Source: Hippasteria phrygiana (lineage: Eukaryota; Echinodermata; Asteroidea; Valvatida; Goniasteridae). Taken from it: a stretch of DNA of 64,000 bases. Below, piece after piece: positions 33,002 through 46,007 of the stretch (its first letter is position 1; every line of letters begins with the position of its first letter). Location: positions 1,240,001-1,304,000 of the forward strand of contig JAZGUH010000197.1 in assembly GCA_037893225.1 (NCBI GenBank), given 5' to 3'. Made by a program: the position numbers and the translations under genes. Below the pieces are notes generated by a model. The model did no database searches. It was given only the letters and a program-made list of their open reading frames with translations, and was not told where the DNA came from.

Positions 33002-35295
33002 CCTCGGATTTAACATGCTAGTATCACTATCTACCTGCACACTAATTTTTATGACGATCGTCCCTACCCTTATATGTGTTTCAAAAAAGCATATTTTTGA
33101 TGACGTCATGATGACGTCACACATTTTTCACATTTATGTGAAAGAATATAGGAGCTAACAAAGCTATTACAAAAAGAATTTTGAATTTAGCGTGTTCTGT
33201 TGATGAGATATGGCTTTAGGAAACTTTGAAGTTCAAAAACTTTAATATTACTGTAAAATCGTATGATGACGTCATCATGACGTCACCTCAATTTTCATCT
33301 ATAACACGAGCTACCATACCAACATACCTGGTTTGAAGGCAATCGGACGTACCGTTCTCTAGATATGGGCCCTTGAAAAATGCATCTTTAAGATGACGTC
33401 ACATGACACGTGATGACGTCATCATGACGTCACGTTTTGGCATACATTTTCAGCTTAGGGTCTCTGTTTGTGTTAAGCCTGATTAAGATCTGATGTTGCT
33501 TAGTGACCAAAGTGTCCCGTACAAAATTCGTGTACAAAGTCTATGGGATTTGGGATAGAACTAAAATAATCATAGAAAATCAGCCGATGACGTCATCATG
33601 ACGTTACCTCGGATTTAACATGCTAGTAGCACTATCTACCTGCACACTAATTTTTATAACGATCGTCCCTACCCTTATATGTGTTTCAAAAAAGCATATT
33701 TTTGATGACGTCATGATGACGTCACACATTTTTCACATTTATGTGAAAGAATATAGGAGCTAACAAAGCTATTACAAAAAGAATTTTGAATTTAGCATGT
33801 TCTGTTGATGAGATATGGCTTTAAGAAACTTTGAAGTTCAAAAACTTTAATATTACTGTAAAATCGTATGATGACGTCATCATGACGTCACCTCAATTTT
33901 CATCTATAACACGATCTACCATACCAACATACCTGGTTTGAAGGCAATCGGACCTACCGTTCTCTAGATATGGGCCCTTCCAAAATGCACCTTTAAGATG
34001 ACGTCACATGACACGTGATGACGTCATCATGACGTCACGTTTTGGCATACATTTTCAGCTTAGGGTCTCTGTTTGTGTTAAGCCTGATTAAGATCTGATG
34101 TTGCTTAGTGACCAAAGTGTCCCGTACAAAATTCGTGTACAAAGTCTATGGGATTTGGGATAGAACTAAAATAATCATAGAAAATCAGCCGATGACGTCA
34201 TCATGACGTTACCTCGGATTTAACATGCTAGTAGCACTATCTACCTGCACACTAATTTTTATAACGATCGTCCCTACCCTTATATGTGTTTCAAAAAAGC
34301 ATATTTTTGATGACGTCATGATGACGTCACACATTTTTCACATTTATGTGAAAGAATATAGGAGCTAACAAAGCTATTACAAAAAGAATTTTGAATTTAG
34401 CATGTTCTGTTGATGAGATATGGCTTTAAGAAACTTTGAAGTTCAAAAACTTTAATATTACTGTAAAATCGTATGATGACGTCATCATGACGTCACCTCA
34501 ATTTTCATCTATAACACGATCTACCATACCAACATACCTGGTTTGAAGGCAATCGGACCTACCGTTCTCTAGATATGGGCCCTTCCAAAATGCACCTTTA
34601 AGATGACGTCACATGACACGTGATGACGTCATCATGACGTCACGTTTCGGCATACATTTTCAGCTCAGGGTCTTTGTTTGTGTTAAGCCTGATTAAGATC
34701 TGAGGTTGTTTAGTGACCAAAGAGGCTCTTACAAAATTAGTGTACAAAGTCTATGGGATTTGGGATAGAACTAAAAAATTCATAGAAAATCAGCCGATGA
34801 CGTCATCATGACGTCACCTCGGATTTTACATGCTAGTAGCACTATCTACCTGCCCACTAATTTTTATGACGATCGGACGTACCCTTATATGTGTTTCAAA
34901 AAAGCATATTTTTGATGACGTCATGATGACGTCACACATTTTTCACATTTATGTGAAAGAATATAGGAGCTAACAAAGCTATTACAAAAAGAATTTTGAA
35001 TTTAGCATGTTCTGTTGATGAGATATGGCTTTAAGAAACTTTGAAGTTCAAAAACTTAAAAATTACTATAAAATCGTATGATGACGTCACCATGACGTCA
35101 CCTCAATTTTCATCTATAACACGAGCTAGCCTACCAACATACCAGGTTTAAAGGAAATCGGACCTACCGTTCTCTAGATATGGGTCCTTGAAAAACGCAC
35201 CTTTAAGATGACGTCACGTGACACGTGATGACGTCATCATGACGTCACTCTTCGACATGCAATTTCAGCATAGGGTCTATGTTTGAGGTAAGTTT

Positions 35296-36200
35296 GGTTA
35301 TGATCTGAGGTTTTTGAGGACCTAAAGTGCCGCCGACAAAATTCGTGTGCAAAGTCTATGGGATTTTGGTCAGAACTAAAAGAAGAAGAAAAAAAAAAAT
35401 CAGAACAAAAACAAGGCCTTTTCCGACTGGAAGTGTCGGAAAAGCCAATAAGCCTATGATGTCATTGTGACGTCACTTTGGATTTTGCATGCTGGTGACA
35501 ATATCTAGCTACCCACCAATTTTCGTGATGATCGAACGTACCCTTATATGTGTTTAAAAAGACCACATTTTTGATGATGTCATCATGACGTCACACAATT
35601 TTTGCATTTATACATGTACGTAGGTATATATGAACTAACAAACCTATTACAAAAAGAATTTCGAAATTAGCATGTTCCGTTGATGAGATATGGCTTAAAG
35701 GTCCAAAAATTTAAATAATCCTATAAAATCGTACCATGACATCATCATGACGTCACATCAATTTTCATATATAACACGTGCCGGCCTACTAGCATACCAA
35801 CTCTGAATACAATCGGACTTACGGTTCTCCAGATATGTGTCCTTCAAAAATTCACCTTTAAGATAATGTCACCATGACATCACGGTGCGATGCACACCTT
35901 TAGTATGGGATCTTTGTTTTGGCAAAGTATGATGAAGATATGAGCTTTTGAAGTGACCAAAGTGCCGCACAGCAAAAACGTGTGCAAAGTCTATGGGATA
36001 CGGGGGAGAAGAGGAAGAAAAGGAAGAAGAAGAAAAACAAAATCAGAACAAAAACAATACCTTTTCCGCAGGAATTGCGGAAAAGCTAAGAAGAAAAAAA
36101 GAACGAACAAAAACAAGTTCTTTCCCGCAACTTGCAGAAAAGCCAAAAATCAGCACAAAAACAAAGCCTTTTCCGACTTGTCGGAAAAACCAAAAATGAT
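35296..36200 (+). repeat. Diverged end of CRE-dyad array with CTTTTCCG hairpins
   Basis: More diverged units, interrupted at 35370-35460 and 36000-36195 by A-rich segments holding short hairpins of the form CTTTTCCG...CGGAAAAG (35413-35446, 36061-36086, 36169-36190). Non-coding. Confidence 0.7.
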
Positions 36201-36368
36201 TAGTCTAACAAATTCATTGTAAAAAATGAGCGGGACGACTGGACTCCCCTGTAGATCCATGCCCAAAGGATTAATTTGCCTAATACATGTACTGTTACAT
36301 GTATATGTACCTGACCTGTACATGATAATTTAATACATTAATTCTTTTACCTGGTGTATCTTTGACAG

Positions 36369-36474
36369 GGATGAACATGCAGACTTCCGTGATGAGATGA
36401 AAAGAGTTGCTCGTCTTAAAGGGAAGGCACCACCCAAAAAGGGGGAGGGCAAAAGAGCCATGAAGAGGAAGTGA
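36369..36474 (+). CDS. MRPS33: Mitochondrial ribosomal protein S33, last coding exon
   Basis: Encodes the C-terminal part of mS33. It follows an acceptor (ACCTGGTGTATCTTTGACAG, AG at 36367-36368), completes the split Arg codon, and reads [19 protein letters not shown], then the basic tail [12 protein letters not shown] and TGA at 36472-36474. The lysine/arginine-rich tail with KGEGKRA is diagnostic of MRPS33 and fits rRNA contact. The phase matches the first exon exactly (209 + 106 nt = 105 codons). The intervening intron is 25,830 bp and almost wholly repeats. An AATAAA occurs 626 nt downstream; a nearer poly(A) signal is not obvious. The exon was identified by family knowledge and splice phase, since it is too short to stand out as an ORF. 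Confidence 0.93.
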
Positions 36475-37099
36475 TATGGGACAGTGTCACATCAAGTTAC
36501 TTGGATTGGACAAACAATTTATGGATTGCAGCAAATTACGCTAATCATATCAGTTGTATACATGTACATATATACAAAAGTTTTGTTTAATATGAATGGT
36601 ATTGGTAGATGAGCCTAGATGTAATGAAAGATCTATTTTAAAATGCGGACAGATTGTGAAATAGAGCTGCACAAGTGTCATGATTTATAGTCAAATGATG
36701 TGTGTGAATGAAGTATAGCATCTACATGTATATCACAATTAAAAGGTACAACGTGCACACATGTATGTACGCATGTGTGATTATGTCCATGAATTGGATG
36801 AGTGAATATACAGTGTAACTTGCCAGAAACGCAACCAGTATCTACAGAATCATCCAGTGGTCTTTGTATGTTGCACCCAATTGCATGGTAGACGACCGCA
36901 CACTCGCGCAGACCAGAAATTGAGGTGTTGCCCAAATCTGTCCCCAGTTGCAACACTCTGACAACTGTCAAATTTGTTGGGTATGGGGTGGATGTAATTC
37001 CTTATATCGGCTCCAGGGAGCAGTGTAGAACCTCAATCATACTTCAACTTCAGGTAAGTATCGTCAATTTTTAATTCTATTGCCCTGTAGAGTTGTGAT

Positions 37100-37105
37100 A
37101 ATAAA
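37100..37105 (+). terminator. Candidate poly(A) signal for MRPS33
   Basis: An AATAAA hexamer lies 626 nt after the MRPS33 stop codon. No other canonical hexamer was seen between the stop and this point, so it is a plausible but unproven 3' end signal. The stretch 36475-37249 otherwise shows no gene. Confidence 0.3.
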
Positions 37106-37255
37106 ATTCTATGGTACTTCGAAGCCAACTAGACGTGTCCAGTAATACTACACACTCTAAACTGCAGTGAAACTAAGGGTAATTATTATGTTCTTTCCAT
37201 TTTGTTCTACATCATTCGTAAGACAAATCTCCTTTGTAGCAACCAAGTCCTTAAG

Positions 37256-37515
37256 CAGGGGTGAGATTTGTCAGGATTTTTCCCGATTTCAATTTTTTTT
37301 GTCGGGATTTCAGAATTTTTAAAGAATCTCTTTTGCAGTCTGAAATTCCGGAGGTGTTGTCCAAAAGGTGGTTTTACCTGTGTATATAGACCAAGAAAAA
37401 ATATTTTAAGTGCTGGGTTGACTTTAGGTAAATACAAACTATTTGTTGATTTGGGGTCCCCATAGATTTTTCGTGGATTTCGTGGATTTTTCATTATTGG
37501 CCAACCTCACCCCTG
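37256..37515. mobile_element. hAT-like MITE, 260 bp
   Basis: Ends CAGGGGTGAG and CTCACCCCTG are inverted, flanked by CTTAAG at 37250-37255 and 37516-37521. CAGGG ends are hAT-like, though a 6-bp duplication is shorter than the usual 8. Confidence 0.65.
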
Positions 37516-37521
37516 CTTAAG

Positions 37522-40500
37522 TCCTTAAACTTGGCTCCTTCACTTTCTGAATTACTAGCAATGGTGCATGTTGAACGTAGGTGTTTCTAGTCGGCAATTG
37601 TTTGTTTAAAATAGGGATGTTTAAAACCATTATAAACACTGACTTGTATACGCTTACCCCCTTGGCCAACCTGTGTGTGGCAATTCATATTGAATTTCAG
37701 TACGAATTTCACTTTTAGAAATGCGTCCTTGATTCTCGACAGTGCTTTGAGTATTTTCTTGTGCATCACACACGTAACGTGATGCAGAAGTATAATCCCC
37801 AACGATATCCCTAGAAAACCATAAATTTCACGTATATTTAACAGAAAAATATGTTTTTCATGTTATTTGTTCCTTCCAAAGATCCTTTAGTAGCTACTAG
37901 CTATACGCGGCACTCTACGTGGCCACGGTGATGATACGCATATACGATCTTCGGTTTCTTCCCACAAACCAGACAATATCGCCTCGTACATGTATGTACA
38001 TCGGTTCGCGATTTTCTTTTACACAATTATCTGGGGTGCTACCTTTTAAAATGACTTGAATAAAGGCTACAAAGCATGCATGCGTGACTATAGGCGCGCT
38101 GCTAGTATTTTTTTTATTTTCCTTTATACTCACGCTGATGATCTGTTGCGCTGTTCACACATTAGAGCATCACTAATTAGTTCGCACATTAGAGCATCAT
38201 TAATTCATTATTTATCATTTTCTTTGAAGAAATGTTCAGTTTCAGTTGCGCTTGTATTATTTTCTGATAAGCTATTCATTCAGTCTTGGTTGTTGTATAT
38301 TAACTTATAAACAAACCTTAAAGAAAATATATACATGTACATTCAGGAAATTTAAATTGGGCTATGTTCTAACATAGAGCAAGCTCTATGGTTCTAATAT
38401 AAACCTGTTCATTAGCAGTGTGTATCCAAGTTTCGGTTCTGCTGGGGTGGGGGAGATATTTAATGGGGAGTGTATAGTACCAGTTGCAGTTCTGGGGCTT
38501 TCAATTCCCAAAATAAACCTAAAACAAGAAGTAGGAACAATGTCAAAACAGCATAGTAGTAAAAATGTATCTACCCCCCCCCCCCCCCCCCCCACTCAAC
38601 CGATTCAAAGGAATTTGCCCCCCCCCCCCCCCCTCAAGGTTTATTCAGCAGTAAAGTTCTGCGATACAGCGATTGTACGTACAATGTACATGTATGTGCG
38701 TATTTCTAACGGCCAAATCGCGTACGGCGAGTCGAGTATAGTGCAGATGGACTAGTCTCCGCTCGAGAACGGTGATAAACTATGTTCCATAGCAAAGTAC
38801 ACACAATACCCCAGATCGTTGTGTAAAAAAAATCGCCATCGGGTCACCGACTGCATGCAAGAAGCGCCATGTTGTTCAAAGGTTATGAATATTAACACAA
38901 CAAATCATTTGCATATTCGGCCGCGCCCACATTAATGCAGGATTCCTAAGACGACAGTGCGAGCGCATGAGTTGGTCTAATCGTACCGTTAGAGGGCGCA
39001 CTGCGTGAAACGAATTTACGCGACGCTGCACGATCCATTATCGATCACTATCGTCTTGAACCAAGACTATATGAAAATCCACTCGGTTAAAATATACGTT
39101 TCTCGGTTAAATCAGGGGACAAAAAATACTTTGTTAAAACGGGGTCGATTTAAGAACCTCTCCTGAAGCCTTGCTCATTAACTCTGTGGTCAGTTTTGCG
39201 GTATTTAATCCTCCACGGCAAATAGGAGTCGTTTTGCCTTTGAGGTTTTAATCCCGCGCGCCCAGGCGAGCTCCTTCCAGCATGGTGCTATTACCATATA
39301 CATGTACTGGCATCTTGTGTAACGGTACATAACTGTTTATGATTGACAACTAACTTGTTTGGCATGATTAGTTCGGTCCATATTTGTATGTATGAAGTAT
39401 TTTAAAAAGATACGTATAATTTGGGTGCAAACTAGACGTCAAGAAATGCTTGCCGCGAAATTTGGCGAGTTGAAAATGTGTTCTGGTTACGTGACGTCGT
39501 CAATACTATGTTCGCGTCCACATTTGCTTCGAGTTTAGTATTTTGGTTTGAAGGTGAATGCACGACGCGGATGTGCACCCTTTTTGAGTGTTCTAAAGAC
39601 GACGGCACGACGTCACTCTGGCGTCGCGTTGTGGCGTGGGCTGTTTCCTATGTTACTTTTATGCAGTATGCCTGCCGTCGCGTCGTGTCGTGCCGTTGAG
39701 ACGTCGTGTCGTGTCGCGTCGTGACGTGTCTTTGTGCCGTCGTATCTCGCCATCGCCTCAGACTGGTGGAAATAGGGGCGCCCTTTGGTATGGCGTGGAA
39801 CGGGCTACGTCTGTAAGGCCTTAACGTAACCCATTCCATACCATAACAAAAACTTGATGCGCGTAACTAATTCTTCAAAAAATGGAATAAATACTTAGTA
39901 TACTTAGAAATAATTAGGATTGGAAGAACACATATTGCTATTCCAAGAGAATTAAGGAAGGTCTAGTCCTGTTGTATAGGCTTTTAATGTATAAGTCTGG
40001 TATGGTGCAACAAGTTAATAGTTGACCAAACCCGGTGACCCCATTCCCAATTACAAGTGAATATAAACAACGGTATATTTTGTTGATTACCAATACCATA
40101 CCATACCATACCATACTATTCAGATCGATGGTCTAAATATGCACTAATGTAATAAACTACAACGTAAAAGACAAATTTTACTGAAAAAGGCAGGAAAGGT
40201 GCTCCAAAACTTTCTTTCGAAAACAATTCACTTGTATTCTCATTAAGTACATGTACCGGTATTGAAATTGAATGCATTTATTTTTTCGTAAGAACGGTGA
40301 ACAAAAAATGGAACTAGAAGAAAAAGTAGATTTGATGTATTTGAAAGCATAATTATTTGGTATTTTTATATGTACATGTATGTGTTTCAATGGAGGTGTA
40401 TGCCTGCTCCCATTTAGTAATCAAATGACAATAGGGTAATCAAAAGATTTTTTTTGGAACTATGATTGAGCCGCGTTCAAAAGTTACCGTGCGTGAATAA

Positions 40501-41430
40501 CATTCCACTGTGGTTAGTATTCTTCCGTGCGTCTGCACTATGATTACATGGCTTGCGTAAAGTCCTTGGCCACGTAAACTTCGCAGTGATCAAAATGCAC
40601 ATTTCACAATGCAGTGCCCGTCCCCATTGGACTTTCAGGGACGTAAAACTGGCCACGTAACTCTTCCGCTACACGGTTGGACCTGTAAAAGTTCCCGCTG
40701 TGGAGGGATAAACCGACAATCGACACTTGACAATTTGTAAAGTTTACCGGCTATCCGCACTGTACTTAATGTGGACAAGTTGACAACAGTCTCTGTACAT
40801 TTTACCAAAAAAGTACAATGTGGACACGGCTTTAAACTCGGTATAGGTTGCACCTCAGTAAATAAACGATACGCAAAATTCAGGAAAAATACTTAGAACT
40901 CTCCAAGGTGTTTGAGACGAACATCAAATTATAGCTTATTTCATTATTTTTCAGTTTCTGTTCAATTTTATGGGGATTAACCAATGACTTTTGGGAGAAA
41001 TTTCCATTCAAAGATGATCCCCCCTTAAAGTACCGGTAGTCCCGTAGCCCATCGCCAGCTCAAAAGATGATGCCTACGCTCCATTGCAAAATAGAGCACT
41101 TTTAGTTTCTAATTTCATCGGAATTTCACAGTAATACAAGCTGGCAGTCCTTTGCACGGCTTCCAGCCTAAGTCTCTTTTACAAACCCTCAATTTCATGA
41201 CACACAAAAATGCTCTAAAAGCAGAGAATTTGAGGTGTTGCAAATCGTAATTTGGCCGGCGCAGGCAATTTTCGGCACATTTACTGATACCCTGCACGAT
41301 ATGGGGGAAAAGGGTACCCCCCTTTTATCCCTATACCCTAGGCACACTCCAGATTATTGTTATCTAACACATCCCCCTAGATTTCTGAATAGAATTCCTG
41401 AGATTCCGGGAACACAATGACCAACACAAA
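37522..41430. other. Intergenic stretch without recognised genes
   Basis: Contains poly-C tracts at 38574-38593 and 38619-38632, an octamer-like ATTTGCAT near 38907, CGTC-rich low-complexity DNA at 39600-39760 and a CATAC tandem repeat at 40093-40116. Open frames are short or compositional. No element termini were found. Confidence 0.45.
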
Positions 41431-44400
41431 AGAGGGGGGGGGGGGGGGGGGTGGGGCTCCTTTTCCCCCCCACATCGTGCTTCATATGCATTTACTGGTA
41501 CTGCACCCAGTAGTCTGCGTATACTGTAGTGCATGTACAGTAGTGTGTCCAAAACTTAAACTTGTGATCCCAGGCAGGCAAAATCAATAGCTTTCAAAAA
41601 TACATGTAGTTTTAAATATGATTTGAATGAGATTAACACATGTACACATACACATTTATTTTGTTTTGGGAAATGAAGTACATGTATACTTATTATCCAT
41701 GCTGTGCCTAACCCTGCTGTAACCAGCAATGACTTAAATGACCATTAAGCTTTTCCTTATTAGTATCAGTTACATGTGATAATTAGGCTTAATGCAATGA
41801 AATGTTAAGTGTCTACTGCTTGTGGTTTGTACATGTACATGTACTCCTTTGTACATTTAGCTTACCCTGCTATCATCTTCAGTAGTTGAATAAAGGACCT
41901 CCTGTAATCCTTGAACGAAGTAAAATGATTAAACTGTGCTAAATTTTTTCACGGGATACTAGTATAAAAATACAGGTACATGTACATGTACATATCTAAA
42001 TTAATCTGTAAGTGTTTAAGAAAATCCCCTTATTAAAGATGCATTCTCCGTGCTAAATTCAAGTTTTTATCCCCCAAATTCAATTCATTTTAAATTGCCA
42101 TTTTTCCAGCAATACAAAGTTATTTACTTTGAATGAGGCATCAACTAAAAAAAATTACCCATGTTTAGCTATATGATTATTATTCATACTTAACAATTTT
42201 AAATGATTGGCTGGCAGAAAATATTTTTTTAAATTTTTTCAGGGTAGGGCTGTTTTCCAACACACAACCAGCTTTGAGAATGTACTGATAATAGAAGCCA
42301 GTCTGCTCGCAAAGCTGATTTTGTGCCCAAAACAAAAACCCTTTTCAGCGGGTTGCGGTGTTGTACGTGTAGGTCTTGAGACCTGAAGTCTCCAGACATC
42401 AGGTCTTGAGACCTGGTCTCGGTATCAAGGCCTTTTTTTGAAGTCTTGGTCTTAGTCTCGGTTTTGTCCTAACAAAGTCTCGGTTTCCGGAGGGCTGGTT
42501 TGGGTCTCGAATGTGCGTGTCTCGGTCTCGGTCTCCGATGCCAAGATCTGGGGTTTTACCCTTGAAACCTATCGAGACCACACCAAAATACATTGCACCA
42601 TACGAATCTAGTCTTTATTTCAAACATAAGCAGCATTGTAAAAAAATTCATGATGAAGAATTAGATATATCTAGAATTAGATATTTATAAGCTTGAATGG
42701 ACACTAAATCAATGCAGCTTGTTTATTTTGGAGTACTGGTACCCGCGGATATGTGCCGCACATGTATTTTACTGGTGCACGTCGTATGGGCTTAGAACGA
42801 CATGTGCAAATAGATGGTTTTAGGATCGAGTACATGTACATTGAGCATTTTGAAATATAGCAGGGCACAAGACTTCATAAGGGAAATCAGCTTCAACACC
42901 CTAGTCCGTGAGCCCAGCAAGGTTTATTCAAAATGTCAAATTCTAAATGTCAAGTGCAAAAGCTTTGAAGCATGGAACATGTTGAAGTGACTGAGACATC
43001 TGCAAAATGGGTTTTCGTAAGTGTCACGTGTGGTGCCTTGTTATTTTCCAAAAATTCATTTTAATCAAAATTGAGTGCAAGCCAAATTTATTCACTAATA
43101 GAAAGCCGACGGTCAAGTGATTAAAACTTGAATATTTGAGAAAAAGATATTTGGAGCAAAGTCTAATTAAAAAATCATGTAATCGTGCGGAGGGGGGGGG
43201 GGGGGGGGGGGGGGCGTTGCCGTCACCCCCTCCCGTTAATTTTCGCTTATATCGTCGCAATGCACTTTTTAAAACGTGTCAAGTTGTCCTGACATGTTTG
43301 CTGATGTCTTGGAGTTATTTTGAAACCGATTTCAATCAATTAATCAATCAATCAATAAAATGTGCATAGCAGTGTGCATTTGTCAACCACTAGTCGATTT
43401 TAAGCTACACACAAAATACATCTTGAGTACCAGGCAGAATTGCTGGAACTTGCTCAGCGACGGGAAGTATATTGTTTCTTTGGTTCTCATTTTCGACCGA
43501 CTCCATTTTTTAACTCCCGACCCTGTCAGAAATTTCTTACAAGCTTATCTGGTATACGTGCATATACACAGCGGCACGAACAATGGTACTTTTTTTCCAT
43601 CCTGGTCAGGACTTTCTATTGTCCTACACACTAACCCATCCCCATAGACTAAGCACTAGTTTGCCTGTCCTCACTTTTCCGGAACAAAGAAATAAGCGTG
43701 AGGACAGTATTGTTCCCTTTGTTGAACCCTCCTTTTTGTCCTCACCAGTACGTAAATAATTATACAGAAGTATTTATGCTGAGCATTTTGTGCATAAAGC
43801 AGTGCACTATATTATGGTCCACACCACACCAGGGCGAATGTGTATTCAACTTGCTCAAGTCCTTAAAGCAATTTAAAGTCAGGTAATTAATCAAAAATCT
43901 AAATTTCCCCAAAACAGTACATTTCATTTAACTTTGTTGCCAAAATTGGGTTTGTTTGTTTTTAAATTTCTTCATGCACAGAATGTCTACTGCAGCACGG
44001 GAAACGGGTACATTGTATTTATTTTACAGCACATCAGGATTCTTGAATCATATGTCACTTGCGCAAATTTGTAATTTGTTAGAAAGATGTTTTTTTCATT
44101 TATTTTAAAGTCATGAAAATAATTCAGAACGAGACAGTCATACATTGAACACTTTGTATCATTCTATTTAGGCTTATGTGCGTTGAACAAATATTTTTTA
44201 CCCCAGATTAAATTTTTTTTTCGACCTACCGACTTTTCTTCGAGGCAAAAAAAGTAAATTAGTATGTCTGTAAGCATTTTCCTTGCGTCCCAAAGCTCAG
44301 TTTAGCACAATTTCGTTCGCATGTTACCAGACAAGTAGGAATATTGAACCGAGTTACCATTTAATATATATTTGTGTAATTTAACCTTTATGTAATTTAA

Positions 44401-45300
44401 AATGAAACATGAGATGAACAGCAGAAGACAACAATAACATCAAATTATAAAGTTTTTTTAAGTGAACAAACGAATAAAAAGGAGCCCTAACATTAAAGAC
44501 GAAAATGTCAAAAATGTTGACGAACCTTAATTAAAAGTTAATTTGATGTTACTTTGTATCTTTAAAAATAAGTCTAACATATTTTCAAGAAAGGTAAATA
44601 CAAAGTAAAAAACAAAGTGGGAAATTATAGGCCTAGGTACATGTATCTTTAACAGCGGTTCCATGTACATGTACTGAGAATCAACAATGAATTATGACGA
44701 AACTTTACAAATTTGATATTAAATTGTGTGCAAAAGACGTACATGGTTCGGCGTAGACGAGACGAAATTGAATCCTCGTCAAAAATGTGTGCCCATGGTT
44801 TGAATTAGATTAACTTTAATTGAAATTGTGTGACAAAAGACGAAATTAAACATTGCAAATGCATTAAATCGATTCTGCTGCACGAATTCGAATACCAGAA
44901 TCTTTGAATTTGAATAAAAAACGTTTTAAAATATACTTAAATACCTTTCAATTTTTTTGCAATGGGCTCTATTACGTAAATGCCTGCTAAATACATGTAT
45001 CGTCGAAATATATTCTGAGTTATATAGACTAACTGGCCACACTGTAAACTTTCCTTGCCGGTCATTAAAAGAAAATTAAGATAATATGGTTACTCGTGTC
45101 GGGTACAATGAGCTCCTATAGAATGAAGATTTTTACCCATCTTTGATGAACTGCTGTACATGTAGCTGTCAATTGCTCCCAAGCCTTTTTTGCGGAAAAG
45201 CCTTTGTTTTTATTTTATTGTTTTTATTTCTTATTCTTGTTGCTGCCATAGACAATGCACTTGTTTCGTTCCGGACGTCATTTTTGCCATTAAACAGACC
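41431..45300. other. Intergenic stretch without recognised genes
   Basis: Holds a G-tract at 41434-41452, a GTCTCGGT-rich degenerate minisatellite at 42370-42545, a G-tract at 43192-43214, and (CAAT)n at 43331-43356. 44.0-45.1 kb is AT-rich. No gene was identified. A CTTTTTTGCGGAAAAG hairpin word is at about 45183. Confidence 0.45.
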
Positions 45301-45309
45301 TCTATTTCT

Positions 45310-45979
45310 ATGAAAGTTTGCATAGTCCCACAGAACATGCTTTAGACAGCCTCTCCTTGAAGTTCGACACATACCGTAGTCGAGCAGATTGGTCTCATCC
45401 TCCTCGGCCAGAAAACTCTCCTTGATGAGTTTCAAAGGCCCCTCGCCTCATGACCGGAGACCAATTCAAACGAAGTAAAACCGGTTGACTCGTTCGGTGA
45501 GTCCCTATAGTTGCAAACAGAAAAGGAATTCCTTTGTCCCAATCTTCTTGTAAATCCTCGCAGTATGCTCTTATTCTTGAGGGTTTGGTGGTACCTCTCC
45601 AGAGCTCCTTGAGACCGCGTGTGATATGCAGATGATTTCAACTGCTTGATCCCCAGCTCACGCGGGACGTCCTGAAACACCCGACATGAAGTTAGACCCC
45701 TGATCGGACTTCTTTCGGTGAACCATATCTTCTGAAAAACTGCATCAGAGCCTCAACAACAATTTTTGTTGTTATCTTCCTTAGTGAAATGGCCTCTGGA
45801 AATCTGGTTGACAAATCCATTTTGGTCAACAGAAACTGATGCCTGGACTTCGTCCGCGGTAGTGGACCAACACAATCAACGAGGACTCTCGTAAATGGCT
45901 CATCAAATGCAGGAATCGGTATCATCGGTGCAGGCTTGATTTTTGTGTGCAAGTTCGCCCCAAACAAGACTAAAGCCAC
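45310..45979 (-). pseudogene. Ty3/Gypsy integrase fragment
   Basis: Integrase joins retrotransposon cDNA to the chromosome. On the - strand from 45979 the translation gives KPAPMIPIPAFDEPF, VDCVGPLPR with the first catalytic Asp, LSTRFPEAISLRKI and FFRRYGSPKEV. A small deletion near 45700 then removes the second catalytic Asp and shifts the frame. The next frame holds LKSSAYHTRSQGALERYHQTLK with the catalytic Glu, and downstream comes LIKESFLAEEDETNLLDY. The HHCC finger, reverse transcriptase, RNase H and LTRs are absent. It is a dead internal fragment, adjacent to a LINE 3' end. Confidence 0.85.
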
Positions 45980-46007
45980 TCATGGTATGGAGCTACAAGG
46001 AAAGGAA

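Larger units (their letters stand above)
28796..35295 (+). repeat. 605-bp tandem satellite array with CRE dyads
   Basis: The word GATTAAGATCTGATG recurs at 28796, 32876, 33481, 34086 and 34691, with the matching point in the next diverged unit at 35296. Steps of exactly 605 bp hold from 32876 to 35296. The first unit is 606 bp once the 29391-32860 insertion and one target duplication are removed. Each unit carries about eight TGACGTCA octamers and four sub-blocks of 115-170 bp that begin with a CRE pair and resemble each other, so the unit is itself built of older repeats. No stable open frame runs through it. Confidence 0.9.
10539..36368 (+). other. MRPS33: MRPS33 intron, 25.8 kb, repeat-filled
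   Basis: GT at 10539-10540 and AG at 36367-36368 bound a single GT-AG intron (phase 2). It contains Kolobok-like, hAT-like, mariner-like and CAC-ended elements, a SINE dimer and CRE-dyad satellite, described separately. I found no convincing host exon inside it. Only RNA data can exclude alternative exons within it. Confidence 0.85.

Noticed and set aside
28796..35295. CRISPR-like array of regularly spaced palindromes
   Set aside because: The window is eukaryotic, the units are 605 bp, the spacers are themselves repeats, and no cas genes exist.
39600..39760. CpG-island-like promoter
   Set aside because: The CGTC/TCGTG richness is low-complexity repetition; no exon or promoter motif follows it.
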